Positions 39,013-47,178 are shown, numbered from the stretch's first letter. The stretch is 51,188 nt of DNA from Actinomycetes bacterium (GCA_029779645.1 JAKPAC010000026.1:1-51188); one strand, 5' to 3'. Notes: generated by a model not told the origin, from the sequence alone. Numbers and translations are program-made.

Positions 39013-39489
39013 CTACTCGTTCATGCGGTTGCGGGTGCGCATGGCGCGCTCGGCGTCGCGCATGTCCTGCCGCTCGCGCAGCGTCTGCCGCTTGTCGTAC
39101 TCGCGCTTGCCCTTGGCGATCGCGATCTCGACCTTCGCGTAGCCGTCCTTGAAGTAGAGCTTCAGCGGCACCAGCGTGTATCCGCCGGCCGAGATCGCAT
39201 GGCTGATCTTCACGATCTCCGACTTGTGCAGCAGCAGCTTTCGCTTGCGCCGCGGCGGGTGATTGGTCCAGTTGCCGTGCGAGTACTGCGGAATCTGCAC
39301 GGCGTCGAGCCACACCTCGCCGCCCTCGACGAACGCATAGCCGTCGCTGAGGTTGACCCGGCCGATCCGCAGCGACTTCACCTCGGTGCCCGAGAGCACG
39401 AGCCCCGCCTCGTAGGTCTTCTCGATCAGGTACTCGTGGCGCGCGCGACGATTGGTGGCAATCACCTTTTCGCCGGTCTCCTTGGGCAT
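39013..39489 (-). CDS. smpB: SsrA-binding protein
   Basis: 158 residues. The OB-fold core has [48 protein letters not shown] and [20 protein letters not shown], then [20 protein letters not shown]. The basic C-terminal tail ([19 protein letters not shown]) becomes helical in the mRNA channel. It binds tmRNA and delivers it to stalled ribosomes. The ATG at 39489 follows AGGAG. It lies 137 bp downstream of ftsX. Confidence 0.97.
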   Translation of the reverse strand: MPKETGEKVIATNRRARHEYLIEKTYEAGLVLSGTEVKSLRIGRVNLSDGYAFVEGGEVWLDAVQIPQYSHGNWTNHPPRRKRKLLLHKSEIVKISHAISAGGYTLVPLKLYFKDGYAKVEIAIAKGKREYDKRQTLRERQDMRDAERAMRTRNRMNE

Positions 39490-39626
39490 GCCCACTCCTT
39501 GATCAAGATCCGGGATGGCGCGAGCCGCGGCATCCACTCGCCCGGCGCGTTCGGCCAGACAGCCCACCAGCATAGCAAGGCGGCAGAATCAGGCGCGCAG
39601 CCACCTCGCCACGCACGGCAGCGCCA

Positions 39627-40547
39627 TCAGGCGCGCAGCCACCGCCGGATCGCGAAGCTTGCCGAGAGCCCGGCGAGCACGACGCCGATCACCACCATGA
39701 CGGGCACCACGACCCACAGCTCTTCGAGCCCCACCCAGGTGGTCACGAACGCGACCCGGCCCGCGAGGTACTGGTCGATGCCGAAGTGCACGATCGCGAA
39801 CACCGCGCCGCTCGCCAGCACCGATCCGATCAGCGCCGCGATCACGCCCTCGAGCACGAACGGCGTCTGGATGAAGCGATTGGATGCCCCGACCAGGCGC
39901 ATGATGCCCAGCTCTCTGCGGCGCGCATATGCCGAGAGGCGAATGGTCGTCGCGATCAGCAGCACTGCGGCGACGAGCATGAGCCCGGCGATGCCGACGG
40001 CGATGTAGGTCGCGACCGTGAGCGCCGAGAAGAGCGGGTCGAGGTACTGGAGCTGGTCTTTCACCTCCGAGACCCCGGACGTGCCCGTGAACGCCTCGGC
40101 GATGACCTCCGACTGCGTCTGGTCGACGAGGTTGATCCAGAACGTCTCGTTCATGCTGTCGAGCGTGATCACGTCGACGTAGTTCGGCCCGAGCAGGGCG
40201 AGCGTGTTCTCGTACGCCTCCTCGCGCGTCTCGAAGCGAATCGATGAGATCAGGGGAGCGAGCGTGTCGCCTTCGAGCTCAGCGCGGATGGCGTCGATCT
40301 GCTCCTGGCTGGCCACGCCGTCGATGCAGCTCGGCGTATCGTCGCGCTCCAACTCGGTGCACAAGTAGATCGCCACCTGGGCGCGGTCCACCCAGAAGTC
40401 CTTCATCGTGCCGATCTGCATCTGCATCAGCATCGCGGCGCCCACGAACGTCAGCGAGACGAAGGTGACGAGCACCACCGAGACGACCATCGAGGCGTTG
40501 CGGCGCAGCCCGGTCGCGACTTCCGAGAGGATCAGTGCGAGCCTCAT
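39627..40547 (-). CDS. ftsX: Cell-division protein FtsX
   Basis: 306 residues and four membrane helices. The start MRLALILSEVATGLRRNASM leads into helix 1. A large extracellular loop (about 45-190) contains two Cys (LCTELER, SCIDG), as in actinobacterial FtsX. Helices 2-4 follow with LSAYARRRELGIMRLVGAS between 2 and 3. With FtsE it controls peptidoglycan hydrolases at the septum through that loop. The start overlaps the ftsE stop (ATGA). Confidence 0.96.
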   Translation of the reverse strand: MRLALILSEVATGLRRNASMVVSVVLVTFVSLTFVGAAMLMQMQIGTMKDFWVDRAQVAIYLCTELERDDTPSCIDGVASQEQIDAIRAELEGDTLAPLISSIRFETREEAYENTLALLGPNYVDVITLDSMNETFWINLVDQTQSEVIAEAFTGTSGVSEVKDQLQYLDPLFSALTVATYIAVGIAGLMLVAAVLLIATTIRLSAYARRRELGIMRLVGASNRFIQTPFVLEGVIAALIGSVLASGAVFAIVHFGIDQYLAGRVAFVTTWVGLEELWVVVPVMVVIGVVLAGLSASFAIRRWLRA

Positions 40548-41692
40548 GAGGTCGGCCCCACTTCCTGGTCGTCGTCGGCGTCCTCGCCCAGGCCGAGACG
40601 GTCGGCGAGCCCCAGCTCGGCGACGTTGACCTCGGCGAGATCGATGAGCGGGATGCCGCCGGTCGCGTACTGCGGCGGCTCGGGTGCGGGAGCGGGAGCG
40701 GGAGCCTGCGGGGCCGGCGCCTGGCGGGGCGACGCGGGCACCTGCAAGGGCTCGTCCGGTGCCGGGGCGGGCTGCTCGGCCGCCTGCGGGGCGGGCACCG
40801 GAGCCTGCGCGGGTGCCGGAGACTGGGCGGGCGTCGCGGCGGGGGCGGGCGCGGCCGTCGCGGCAGGGGCGGGCGCGGCCGATGCCGCCGAGTCGCTCGC
40901 GCCGGCGCCGCCGCCGGAGGCGATCTCGACGCGCTCGATGGCCGCGGTGAGCGCCGCCATCGAGTCCACGCCGCGGCGCGCCAGCGGGGCGAGGCTCGGC
41001 AGCCCGGAGGTGTCGCCGTAGCCGCCGCGCATCTCGTCGCGCAGGATCCGACCGCCGCGAAGCTCGATCACGCGGCGCTGCATCTGGTCGACGAAGCCGG
41101 CCTCGTGCGTGGCCATGACCACCGTCGTGCCGCTCGCGTTGATCTGCGCGAGCAGCTGCATGATGCCCACCGAGGTGGCGGGGTCGAGGTTGCCGGTCGG
41201 CTCGTCGGCCAGCAGCACCTGTGGTCGGTTGACGATCGCGCGCGCGATCGCGACGCGCTGCTGCTCGCCGCCCGAGAGCTCGTGCGGCAGGCGCTTCTCC
41301 TTGCCCTCCAGACCGACGAGCGCAAGCGCCTCGGGCACGGCCTGCTGCACGAACCCGCGCGAGGCGCCGATCACCTGGAGCGTGAACGCGACGTTGGCGA
41401 ACACGTCCTTCGAGGGCAGCAGGCGGAAGTCTTGGAACACCGTGCCGATGTGGCGACGGAAGTAGGGCACCTTGCGGTTGGAGAGCGAGCGCAGGTTGCG
41501 CCCCAGCACGAGCACGTTGCCCGAGGTCGGGGTGTCTTCTTTCAGCATGAGCCGCAGGCACGACGACTTGCCCGAGCCCGAGGCGCCGACGAGGAACACG
41601 AACTCGCCGCGCACCACCTCGAAGTCGACGTTGTCGAGGGCAGGTCGAGGGGTGCCGCGATACTGCTTGCTGACGTTTTCAAAGCGAATCAT
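40544..41692 (-). CDS. ftsE: Cell-division ATP-binding protein FtsE with Pro/Ala-rich C-terminal extension
   Basis: 382 residues. The first 225 form a normal FtsE ATPase: Walker A GASGSGKS (36-43), signature LSGGE (139-143), Walker B VLLADE (159-164) and His196. The remaining 155 residues are unusual: a linker, then an Ala/Pro low-complexity stretch (about residues 260-345) with repeated AP and APAPA, and an acidic end LGEDADDDQEVGPTS. Typical FtsE is about 225-230 residues. The tail could tether other division proteins, but that is speculation. Downstream of prfB and coupled to ftsX. Confidence 0.95.
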   Translation of the reverse strand: MIRFENVSKQYRGTPRPALDNVDFEVVRGEFVFLVGASGSGKSSCLRLMLKEDTPTSGNVLVLGRNLRSLSNRKVPYFRRHIGTVFQDFRLLPSKDVFANVAFTLQVIGASRGFVQQAVPEALALVGLEGKEKRLPHELSGGEQQRVAIARAIVNRPQVLLADEPTGNLDPATSVGIMQLLAQINASGTTVVMATHEAGFVDQMQRRVIELRGGRILRDEMRGGYGDTSGLPSLAPLARRGVDSMAALTAAIERVEIASGGGAGASDSAASAAPAPAATAAPAPAATPAQSPAPAQAPVPAPQAAEQPAPAPDEPLQVPASPRQAPAPQAPAPAPAPEPPQYATGGIPLIDLAEVNVAELGLADRLGLGEDADDDQEVGPTS

Positions 41693-41772
41693 GGCTCATC
41701 GAGCCTAGGTCGCGCAGCGCCGGGCGCGCCCAGCGACTCGCTGAGCGCCCAAAGCCGGGCGCGGCACGAGCC

Positions 41773-42882
41773 CTAGTCGTCCTGCGGGCGCTTGCGCCAG
41801 CGAATCCCGGCGGAGATGAAGCCGTCCAGGTCGCCGTCGAAGACGGCCGATGGGTTGTTCACCTCGTGCTCGGTGCGCAGGTCTTTGACCATCTGGTACG
41901 GCGCGAGCACGTAGCTGCGCATCTGGTCGCCCCAGCTTGCGGTGATGTTGCCCGCGAGGTCCTTCTTGACCGCCGCCTCCTGCTCGCGCTGGAGCAGCAG
42001 CAGGCGCGACTGCAGCACGCGCATCGCGGCTGCGCGGTTCTGAATCTGCGACTTCTCGTTCTGCATCGACACGACGGTGCCGGTCGGGAGGTGCGTGATG
42101 CGCACGGCCGAGTCGGTCGTGTTCACCGACTGGCCGCCGGGGCCCGACGAGCGATACACGTCGACGCGGATATCGGTGTCGGGGATCTCGACCACGTCGG
42201 TCTCCTCCATGAGCGGGATGACCTCGACCGCGGCGAAGCTGGTCTGGCGCTTGCCCGCCGAGTTGAAGGGACTCATGCGCACCAGGCGGTGCGTGCCGGC
42301 CTCGACCGAGAGCGTGCCGAACGCGTACGGCGCGTCGACCTCGAAGGTCGCCGACTTGATGCCCGCTTCCTCGGCGTACGAGGTGTCGAGCACCTTGGCC
42401 GAGTACTTGTGCTGCTCTGCCCAGCGCAGATACATGCGCAGCAGCATCTCGGCGAAGTCTGCGGCATCCACCCCGCCCGCACCCGCACGAATCGTCACGA
42501 CCGCCGGGCGATCGTCATACTCGCCGTTCAGCAGCGTCTGCACCTCGAGGGCGCCCAGCACCTTGGCGATCGAGGCGAGCTCATCGCGCGCCTCCTGCGC
42601 CGATTCCTCGTCGTCAGCCTCGTTGGCGAGCTCGACGAGCACCTCGAGGTCGTCGAGGCGCCGTTCGATGCCCTCGATGCGCGCGAGCTCGCTCTGGCGA
42701 TGGCTCAGCGCGCTCGTCACCTTCTGCGCGGCATCGGGGTCGTCCCAGAGGTCTGGGGCCCCGGCCTGCTCGCTGAGATCGGCGATCTCGGCGCGCAGGC
42801 GATCGACCCCCACCACCTGTCGGATGTTGTCGAACGTGGCATGGAGCGCGGAAATCTGCGAGGAAATATCGAAATCGAGCAT
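41773..42882 (-). CDS. prfB: Peptide chain release factor 2
   Basis: 369 residues. The stop-codon anticodon-like tripeptide SPF is at 204-206 and GGQ at 249-251 ([10 protein letters not shown]). It releases peptides at UGA and UAA codons. The gene is one uninterrupted frame: the programmed +1 frameshift near codon 25 found in many bacteria is absent, so this RF2 lacks that autoregulation. It starts a prfB-ftsE-ftsX-smpB order. A -10 box (TAGTCT, 42892-42897 on minus) lies 9 nt before the ATG. Confidence 0.97.
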   Translation of the reverse strand: MLDFDISSQISALHATFDNIRQVVGVDRLRAEIADLSEQAGAPDLWDDPDAAQKVTSALSHRQSELARIEGIERRLDDLEVLVELANEADDEESAQEARDELASIAKVLGALEVQTLLNGEYDDRPAVVTIRAGAGGVDAADFAEMLLRMYLRWAEQHKYSAKVLDTSYAEEAGIKSATFEVDAPYAFGTLSVEAGTHRLVRMSPFNSAGKRQTSFAAVEVIPLMEETDVVEIPDTDIRVDVYRSSGPGGQSVNTTDSAVRITHLPTGTVVSMQNEKSQIQNRAAAMRVLQSRLLLLQREQEAAVKKDLAGNITASWGDQMRSYVLAPYQMVKDLRTEHEVNNPSAVFDGDLDGFISAGIRWRKRPQDD

Positions 42883-42891
42883 GACCCGCTC

Positions 42892-42901
42892 AGACTATCG
42901 T
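42892..42901. promoter_or_regulatory. Overlapping divergent -10 boxes of prfB and an MFS gene
   Basis: AGACTATCGT contains TATCGT on the plus strand (7 nt before the ATG at 42909) and TAGTCT on the minus strand (9 nt before prfB). The two start codons are only 26 bp apart, so both genes seem to be leaderless and their promoters must compete. Confidence 0.5.
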
Positions 42902-42908
42902 GGATGCA

Positions 42909-44225
42909 ATGAGTGCAGATTCTTCGGGCAACATCCTGATGAGGTTCGCCCCGATGATCTACGGGCCGACGATTCTCTTCACCCTCGGCCAAGGCGCGGT
43001 CATCCCACTCTTCCCCGTCCTCGCCGCGCGACTCGGCGCCGACCTCGCGACGGCCGCCGTCGTGGCCGCCGCCCTCGTCGTCGGCCAGCTGTTCGGCAAC
43101 GTGCCGGCCGGCTGGGCGGTCGCTCGCATCGGCGAGCGGCTCACCATGACCATCGCCGGCCTCGCCGCGATCATCGGCGTCGCAGCGATGGTCTTCTCGG
43201 CGGGCATCGAGATGCTGATGGCGTCGGTGTTCATCATCGGCTTCTGCGCGTCGGCGTTCGGGCTCGCCCGGCACTCGTTCATGACCACACGCGTGCCGCT
43301 GCCCTTCCGCGCCCGCGCGCTCGCGCTGCTCGGCGGCTCGTGGCGCCTCGGCATGTTCGTCGGCCCCTTCGCCGCCGCGGCGATCCTGCTCGCGACCGGC
43401 GACGAGCACCTCGTGATGTGGTTCTTCGCCATCTGCCTGCTCGCCTGCGTGCTCCTGGTGTTCTTCGGCCCGGACCCCGAGGAGCAGCTGCAGGCCGAGA
43501 GATCCGCCGCCCGCCAGGCGATGGATGCCACGGAGCCGCCGGAGTTCGAGCTCGAGGCCGAGGAACTGGTACTCGAAGACACCGACCAGGTCGGGACCGG
43601 TTCAATCCCGGCCTTCGAGCGCCAGGGCGTCTTCGCCACGATGTGGGCCAATCGCCGCGTGCTCAGCCGCGTCGGTGTCGCGGCCGCGACGCTGAGCTCG
43701 GTGCGCGCCGCGCGCACGGCGATGCTGCCGCTGTGGGGGCTCGCGATCGGGCTCGACGGCCAGAACATCGCCCTGATCGTCGGCATCTCGGGCGCGATCG
43801 ACTTCGCCCTGTTCTACGCGAGCGGGCAGATCATGGACCGCTTCGGCCGCATCTGGGCGGTGCTGCCCTCGATGATCGCGATGGCGCTCGGCTTCGGGGT
43901 GCTGGCATTCACGCTCGAGTTCGACACCGCGGCGATCTGGTTCATCGCGCTGTCGATGTTCCTGGCCCTCGGTAACGGATTCTCCAGCGGCATCACGCTC
44001 ACCCTCGGCGCCGACCTGGCGCCGCAGGACGACCCGGCGCCGTTCCTCGGCGCCTGGCGGACCCTCACCGACGCCGGTGGCGCCATCACCCCGCTCGCCG
44101 TGGCGGGCATCATCGCCGCGGCCTCGATCGCCTGGGCTAGCGGCGCGGTCGCGGTGGTCGGCCTCATCGGTGCCGGCATGTTCGCGCGCTGGCTTCCCAA
44201 GTACGTGCCGAACAAGCCGCGGTAG
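42909..44225 (+). CDS. MFS transporter, 438 aa
   Basis: Major facilitator protein with 12 predicted helices. The first helix contains YGPTILFTLGQGAVIPLF, the helix 2-3 loop VARIGERLT is a weak motif A, and a charged central loop (about residues 185-235) separates the halves. Helix 7 begins near ARTAMLPLWGLAIG. Starting at ATG 42909 places the start 7 nt after TATCGT; a GTG at 42900 would lie on the -10 box itself. Substrate unknown. No regulator is adjacent. Confidence 0.87.
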   Translation: MSADSSGNILMRFAPMIYGPTILFTLGQGAVIPLFPVLAARLGADLATAAVVAAALVVGQLFGNVPAGWAVARIGERLTMTIAGLAAIIGVAAMVFSAGIEMLMASVFIIGFCASAFGLARHSFMTTRVPLPFRARALALLGGSWRLGMFVGPFAAAAILLATGDEHLVMWFFAICLLACVLLVFFGPDPEEQLQAERSAARQAMDATEPPEFELEAEELVLEDTDQVGTGSIPAFERQGVFATMWANRRVLSRVGVAAATLSSVRAARTAMLPLWGLAIGLDGQNIALIVGISGAIDFALFYASGQIMDRFGRIWAVLPSMIAMALGFGVLAFTLEFDTAAIWFIALSMFLALGNGFSSGITLTLGADLAPQDDPAPFLGAWRTLTDAGGAITPLAVAGIIAAASIAWASGAVAVVGLIGAGMFARWLPKYVPNKPR

Positions 44226-44340
44226 CGAGCAGAATCGGCTCGACGGGCACCGGCCCGTCGGCTCGGCGGCAGGTGCGCGCCGGGCGCTGCTTGGCGTGCG
44301 CTGCTTGGCGGGCGCTGCTCCGGTAGCCGTTGCTGTTGTA

Positions 44341-44460
44341 TGCGCTGCTGGGGCAGCACGGCTGTTGCCAGCACTCGTTTCGCAAGCGCCGCTCTTGCAG
44401 GCAATGCTTGCGCATGCACTGCTTTCGTAAGCACCGCTTTCGGAAGCACTGCATTTCGTC
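44341..44460. repeat. Degenerate 15-bp tandem repeat, about 8 units
   Basis: Units of exactly 15 bp with consensus near GCACYGCTTTCGNAA, for example GCACTGCTTTCGTAA (44416), GCACCGCTTTCGGAA (44431) and GCACTCGTTTCGCAA (44371). The two leftmost units are the most diverged. Because 15 is a multiple of three, every frame reads pentapeptide repeats, including a Cys-Arg-Lys one on the minus strand. No ribosome-binding site supports a gene. It lies between an MFS gene and the zinc-ribbon gene's stop. Confidence 0.8.
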
Positions 44461-44477
44461 GGCACCGCGCGGCAGCT

Positions 44478-44675
44478 TCAGTCGTCGAGCGCCTGCCGAT
44501 GCCCACAGCGCGGGCAGACGAGCGCGGCTGCCTCGTGCTGCGGCCCGCCCTCGATGAACGCGCCGCATTCGTCGCAGACGCGGTTCAGCCAGCAGACCGG
44601 GTCACCGGCTTCGAACCCGGCGGCTCCGATGTGGGCGGCACCGTGCGCGGGCGCATCCGGCCGCTCGGCGCTCAT
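44478..44675 (-). CDS. Small zinc-ribbon protein, 65 aa
   Basis: Two CxxC knuckles (VCDECGAFIEGG and LVCPRCGHRQ) form a zinc ribbon in the C-terminal half; the N-terminal half is short and polar. The ATG at 44675 overlaps the stop of the SufR-like regulator (ATGA), making it the third coupled gene of the globin operon. It may act as a metal-binding partner of the regulator or globin; no function is known to me. Confidence 0.75.
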   Translation of the reverse strand: MSAERPDAPAHGAAHIGAAGFEAGDPVCWLNRVCDECGAFIEGGPQHEAAALVCPRCGHRQALDD

Positions 44676-45763
44676 GCCGCACCGCTCCCCCGCGTCGAGG
44701 GCGTGGGGCTCGGGCGACGCGGGCGGCGCGCGGTCGCCGAGCTCGGCGACGCGCCGCGCGGCTGCGCGCTCGTCGCACCGACCTGCCCGAGTGACACGAC
44801 GCAGAGGCTCGGCTGCGCCATCGGCTGCAGTCGCACCGCATCGTGGCGGTCTGCCATGACCTCGCGAATCAGACCGAGGTGCGCCCCGCAGACGATGTCG
44901 GGATGCTCGCGTGCGGCATCGCGGAACGGACACCCGTGCAGGAGCACCTCGCGCTCCCGCCGCTCGGGTGCGAAGCCGAGCGAGTCGAGCGTGCGCAGCA
45001 GCGCCTCCGCCCGCGCCTCCCCCGGCACGCGATCGCCGGCGCCACCCGCTTGCTGCGACGCCCTGCCGCCGTCAGCACTCGCGGCGTCGAGCAGGCGGTC
45101 ACCGGCCTCCCTCTCCTCGCCTGACACCCGGGCACTGACGGCGCGTGCCTCGTCCGCCGCGCGGTCACCGGCGGCGCGCGCCCGTCCCCATGCCCGGCCC
45201 GCGTCGATGGCGGCTGCACGGCCGCGATCACCATCGAGACCGGGCCGCTCGGCAAGCGCCGCGGCGAGCACCCGGATCAGCTCGAGCTGTGAGCGGTGCG
45301 CGGCGTCTCCCTCGAATTCGCTGCCTGCGGCGGCCGCGGCATCCGCCCGACCTGTCGCTTCGCTGCGCCGCTGCAGTTCGCTGCGCCGTCGCAGTTCACT
45401 CCGCTCCCGCGCATCGCTCCGCTGTGGCGCTTCTTCACTCCGCTGTGGCGCTTCTTCACCGCGCTGCGGCGCTTCGCGCTGGCGTGGAGCCTCGCGCTGC
45501 TCAGGTGTCTCGTGCGCCGCGAACAGCACCCGGGGTCGGCCCCGGCGCCGCTCGGCCGAGGGCACGCGCCAGACGAGCGCGACTGCTTCGAGCTGCTCGA
45601 GGTGAAAGCGCACGGTTGTCACGTGCAGGTCGAGGCGTGCCGCGAGGGTCGCGGCATCCACCCCGTCGCCGTCGATGCTGGCTGCGGCGACCGCGGCAAG
45701 CACGCCGCGACGACTGGGCGACGCCATGGCCGCATGGAATCGTTCATCACCGATGACGCTCAT
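44672..45763 (-). CDS. SufR-like winged-helix regulator with Fe-S-type cysteines and repeat insert, 363 aa
   Basis: A winged helix-turn-helix lies at about 15-85 (SRRGVLAAVAAASI, LDLHVTTVRFHLEQLEAVAL, RRRGRPRVLF). The C-terminal domain has Cys278 (HGCPFRDAAREH), Cys292 (DIVCGAHLGL) and Cys321 (PSLCVVSLG), the layout of SufR/DeoR-like regulators that hold an Fe-S cluster and sense iron, oxygen or NO. Between them, residues 85-140 are a Glu/Arg/Gln/Ser repeat insert (EEAPQRS units) coded by a 21-bp tandem repeat, followed by an Ala/Arg/Asp-rich stretch, making it longer than usual members. Coupled by ATGA overlaps to the upstream globin and downstream zinc-ribbon gene. Confidence 0.8.
   Translation of the reverse strand: MSVIGDERFHAAMASPSRRGVLAAVAAASIDGDGVDAATLAARLDLHVTTVRFHLEQLEAVALVWRVPSAERRRGRPRVLFAAHETPEQREAPRQREAPQRGEEAPQRSEEAPQRSDARERSELRRRSELQRRSEATGRADAAAAAGSEFEGDAAHRSQLELIRVLAAALAERPGLDGDRGRAAAIDAGRAWGRARAAGDRAADEARAVSARVSGEEREAGDRLLDAASADGGRASQQAGGAGDRVPGEARAEALLRTLDSLGFAPERREREVLLHGCPFRDAAREHPDIVCGAHLGLIREVMADRHDAVRLQPMAQPSLCVVSLGQVGATSAQPRGASPSSATARRPRRPSPTPSTRGSGAA
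45418..45480. repeat. 21-bp tandem repeat inside the regulator gene
   Basis: Two identical copies of TCCGCTGTGGCGCTTCTTCAC (45418, 45439) and a diverged third (45460), encoding heptads of the EEAPQRS type on the minus strand. The neighbouring 45358-45400 has a shorter 18-bp duplication. In-frame slippage would change the length of the insert without breaking the gene. Confidence 0.85.
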
Positions 45764-46200
45764 AGCGAGAGCAGGTCGCTCTCTTCGAGCGCCTGGCGGG
45801 TCTTCAGGGTCTCGAACTCGCTGCCGGAGCGCCCCTGCACCCGCCGATGCATCGAGCCCGCGATGCGTGTCGCCTGCAGCTTCGCCCGCTCGGCGACCTC
45901 GCCTTCGAAGTGCTCGTCGACATTGCTCGTCCAGATCTGCAGCCAGCGTTCGAAGTGCTCCGCCCGCAGCGGCGCCTTGGCGTTCAGCACCAGGTGCACC
46001 TGCAGCGCATTGCGGCGATACTTGCCGGCGCGAAAGAGCACGGTCTCCCAGAAATCGGCGAAGATCGGCAGGTGGTGCGCAAGATCGAGATGTGCCACGT
46101 CGGTGAAGATCGGTCCGATCACCGGGTCTGCAAAAGCCCGCCGGTAGAACGCGTCGACCAGCAGCGCGATGTCGGCGCGGTCGCGGATGTCTTGGCGCAT
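45760..46200 (-). CDS. Group III truncated haemoglobin
   Basis: 146 residues from the ATG at 46200; upstream in-frame codons are promoter sequence. FYRRAFADPVIGPIF, HLPIFADFWETVLFRAG, NALQVHLVLNAKAPL and EHFERWLQIW are the group III (TrHb3) pattern; His69 is the likely haem-ligating residue. The C-terminal tail (about 25 residues) is longer than in compact members. Such globins handle NO, oxygen or peroxide. Its coupling to a Cys-containing regulator suggests a redox or NO-responsive unit. Confidence 0.93.
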   Translation of the reverse strand: MRQDIRDRADIALLVDAFYRRAFADPVIGPIFTDVAHLDLAHHLPIFADFWETVLFRAGKYRRNALQVHLVLNAKAPLRAEHFERWLQIWTSNVDEHFEGEVAERAKLQATRIAGSMHRRVQGRSGSEFETLKTRQALEESDLLSL

Positions 46201-46248
46201 GCCCCCATGGTAGGCGAATAAAACGGAAGGTGTTACGTTTAAACTAAA

Positions 46249-46287
46249 TCGTGCGTTCTGCACCTGAATTCGGCGCAGAACGCACGA
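46249..46287. promoter_or_regulatory. 13-bp perfect inverted repeat in the globin/cupin divergent region
   Basis: TCGTGCGTTCTGC (46249-46261) and GCAGAACGCACGA (46275-46287) are perfect inverted copies separated by 13 nt. They lie next to an A/T-rich patch with a GTTTAAAC palindrome (46237-46244). The 26-bp centre-to-centre layout suits a dimeric regulator, and the SufR-like protein of the operon is the obvious candidate; a transcript hairpin is the alternative. Confidence 0.5.
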
Positions 46288-46397
46288 GCCGCACCACGCC
46301 CCGGAACGGCCACCCCGCTTCGCCGACCCTTCGGCTGACCGGCGCCGCCCGGCAGGGCCTCGTGGGATCTCGCCGCGACAGACCGATGGAGCACGAC

Positions 46398-46742
46398 ATG
46401 ACGGAATCCCCTTTCACCCTGATCGCCGGGGATCGCGGCGAGCTGCTGGGTGAGCTTCCGATCGAGGCGGGCGAGGTGCGCACGCGGCGCATCTTCAAGG
46501 GCGCCGGCGTCACCCTCATGCGGCTATCGCTCGATGCCGGCGCCGTCCTCAAGGAGCACACGGCGCAGGTGCCGATCCTGGTCGAGGTGCTCAGCGGGCA
46601 CGCGACGATGACCTTCGACGGCGCGGCCGTTGACATGCCGGAGGGGGCGGTCATCCACATCGATGCACTGGTTCCGCATTCGGTCGAGGCGATCGCCCCG
46701 ACCCAGCTGCTGCTCACGCAGACAGCGAGACCAGCGCGATAG
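46398..46742 (+). CDS. Cupin-domain protein, 114 aa
   Basis: A single small cupin barrel: LMRLSLDAGAVLKEHTAQVP (motif 1, GX5HXH-like but with only the His in KEHT), VLSGHATMTFDG, and motif 2 around IHIDALVPHSVEAI. GGAG lies 6-8 nt before the ATG at 46398. It is divergent from the globin operon and 76 nt upstream of the DUF952 gene. Small cupins next to globins and Fe-S regulators are often linked to NO or iron responses; that link is inferred from position. Confidence 0.85.
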   Translation: MTESPFTLIAGDRGELLGELPIEAGEVRTRRIFKGAGVTLMRLSLDAGAVLKEHTAQVPILVEVLSGHATMTFDGAAVDMPEGAVIHIDALVPHSVEAIAPTQLLLTQTARPAR

Positions 46743-46818
46743 TCAGTGCGCGCGTGCCGGCAGCACACGCGAGCGGGCGCCACAGATCGGCACAGGCCGG
46801 TCGAAGGAGGAGATACAC

Positions 46819-47178
46819 ATGTCCCGTGCGTTTCACATCGCCTTCGAGGACGACTGGGAGCAGAGCGTCGGCTTCGGCAGCTACGAGGCCGCGACCCGAG
46901 GGCATCCATACGAGCCGGGCGACTACATCCGCGCCACGACCGCCGAGGGCGTGCAGGACGTGCTCGACGCGCACTACCAAGACCTCAACATCTCCCTCCT
47001 GCTGATCGACATCGACACCGCAGCGCTCGAGGCGAGTGGCACGCGGGTCGAACGCGAAGGCAGCGCGGTGCGCATCTTCGGGCCGCTCCCATGCGCAGAC
47101 TCGTCGATCATCGCCGGGGTGCTCCCGATGCGACACGAGCACGAGCGGTGGGTGGCGCCGGACGAGATCACCCCCTGA
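46819..47178 (+). CDS. DUF952-like protein, 119 aa
   Basis: A perfect AAGGAGG site lies before the ATG at 46819. The pattern FHIAFEDDWEQSVGFGSYEA, GDYIRATTAEGVQDVLDAHY, LLLIDIDTAALEASGTRVER and RIFGPLP follows the DUF952 layout, in which an initial Y/F-H-I, a W and a conserved L-L-x-I-D form a small alpha/beta fold. Downstream of the cupin gene on the same strand and probably co-transcribed. Molecular function of the family is not established. Confidence 0.8.
   Translation: MSRAFHIAFEDDWEQSVGFGSYEAATRGHPYEPGDYIRATTAEGVQDVLDAHYQDLNISLLLIDIDTAALEASGTRVEREGSAVRIFGPLPCADSSIIAGVLPMRHEHERWVAPDEITP

Noticed and set aside
44164..44568. Cys/Arg/Lys-rich peptide on the minus strand across the 15-bp repeat
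   Set aside because: No ribosome-binding site and it overlaps the zinc-ribbon gene; the pattern follows from the repeat length being a multiple of three.
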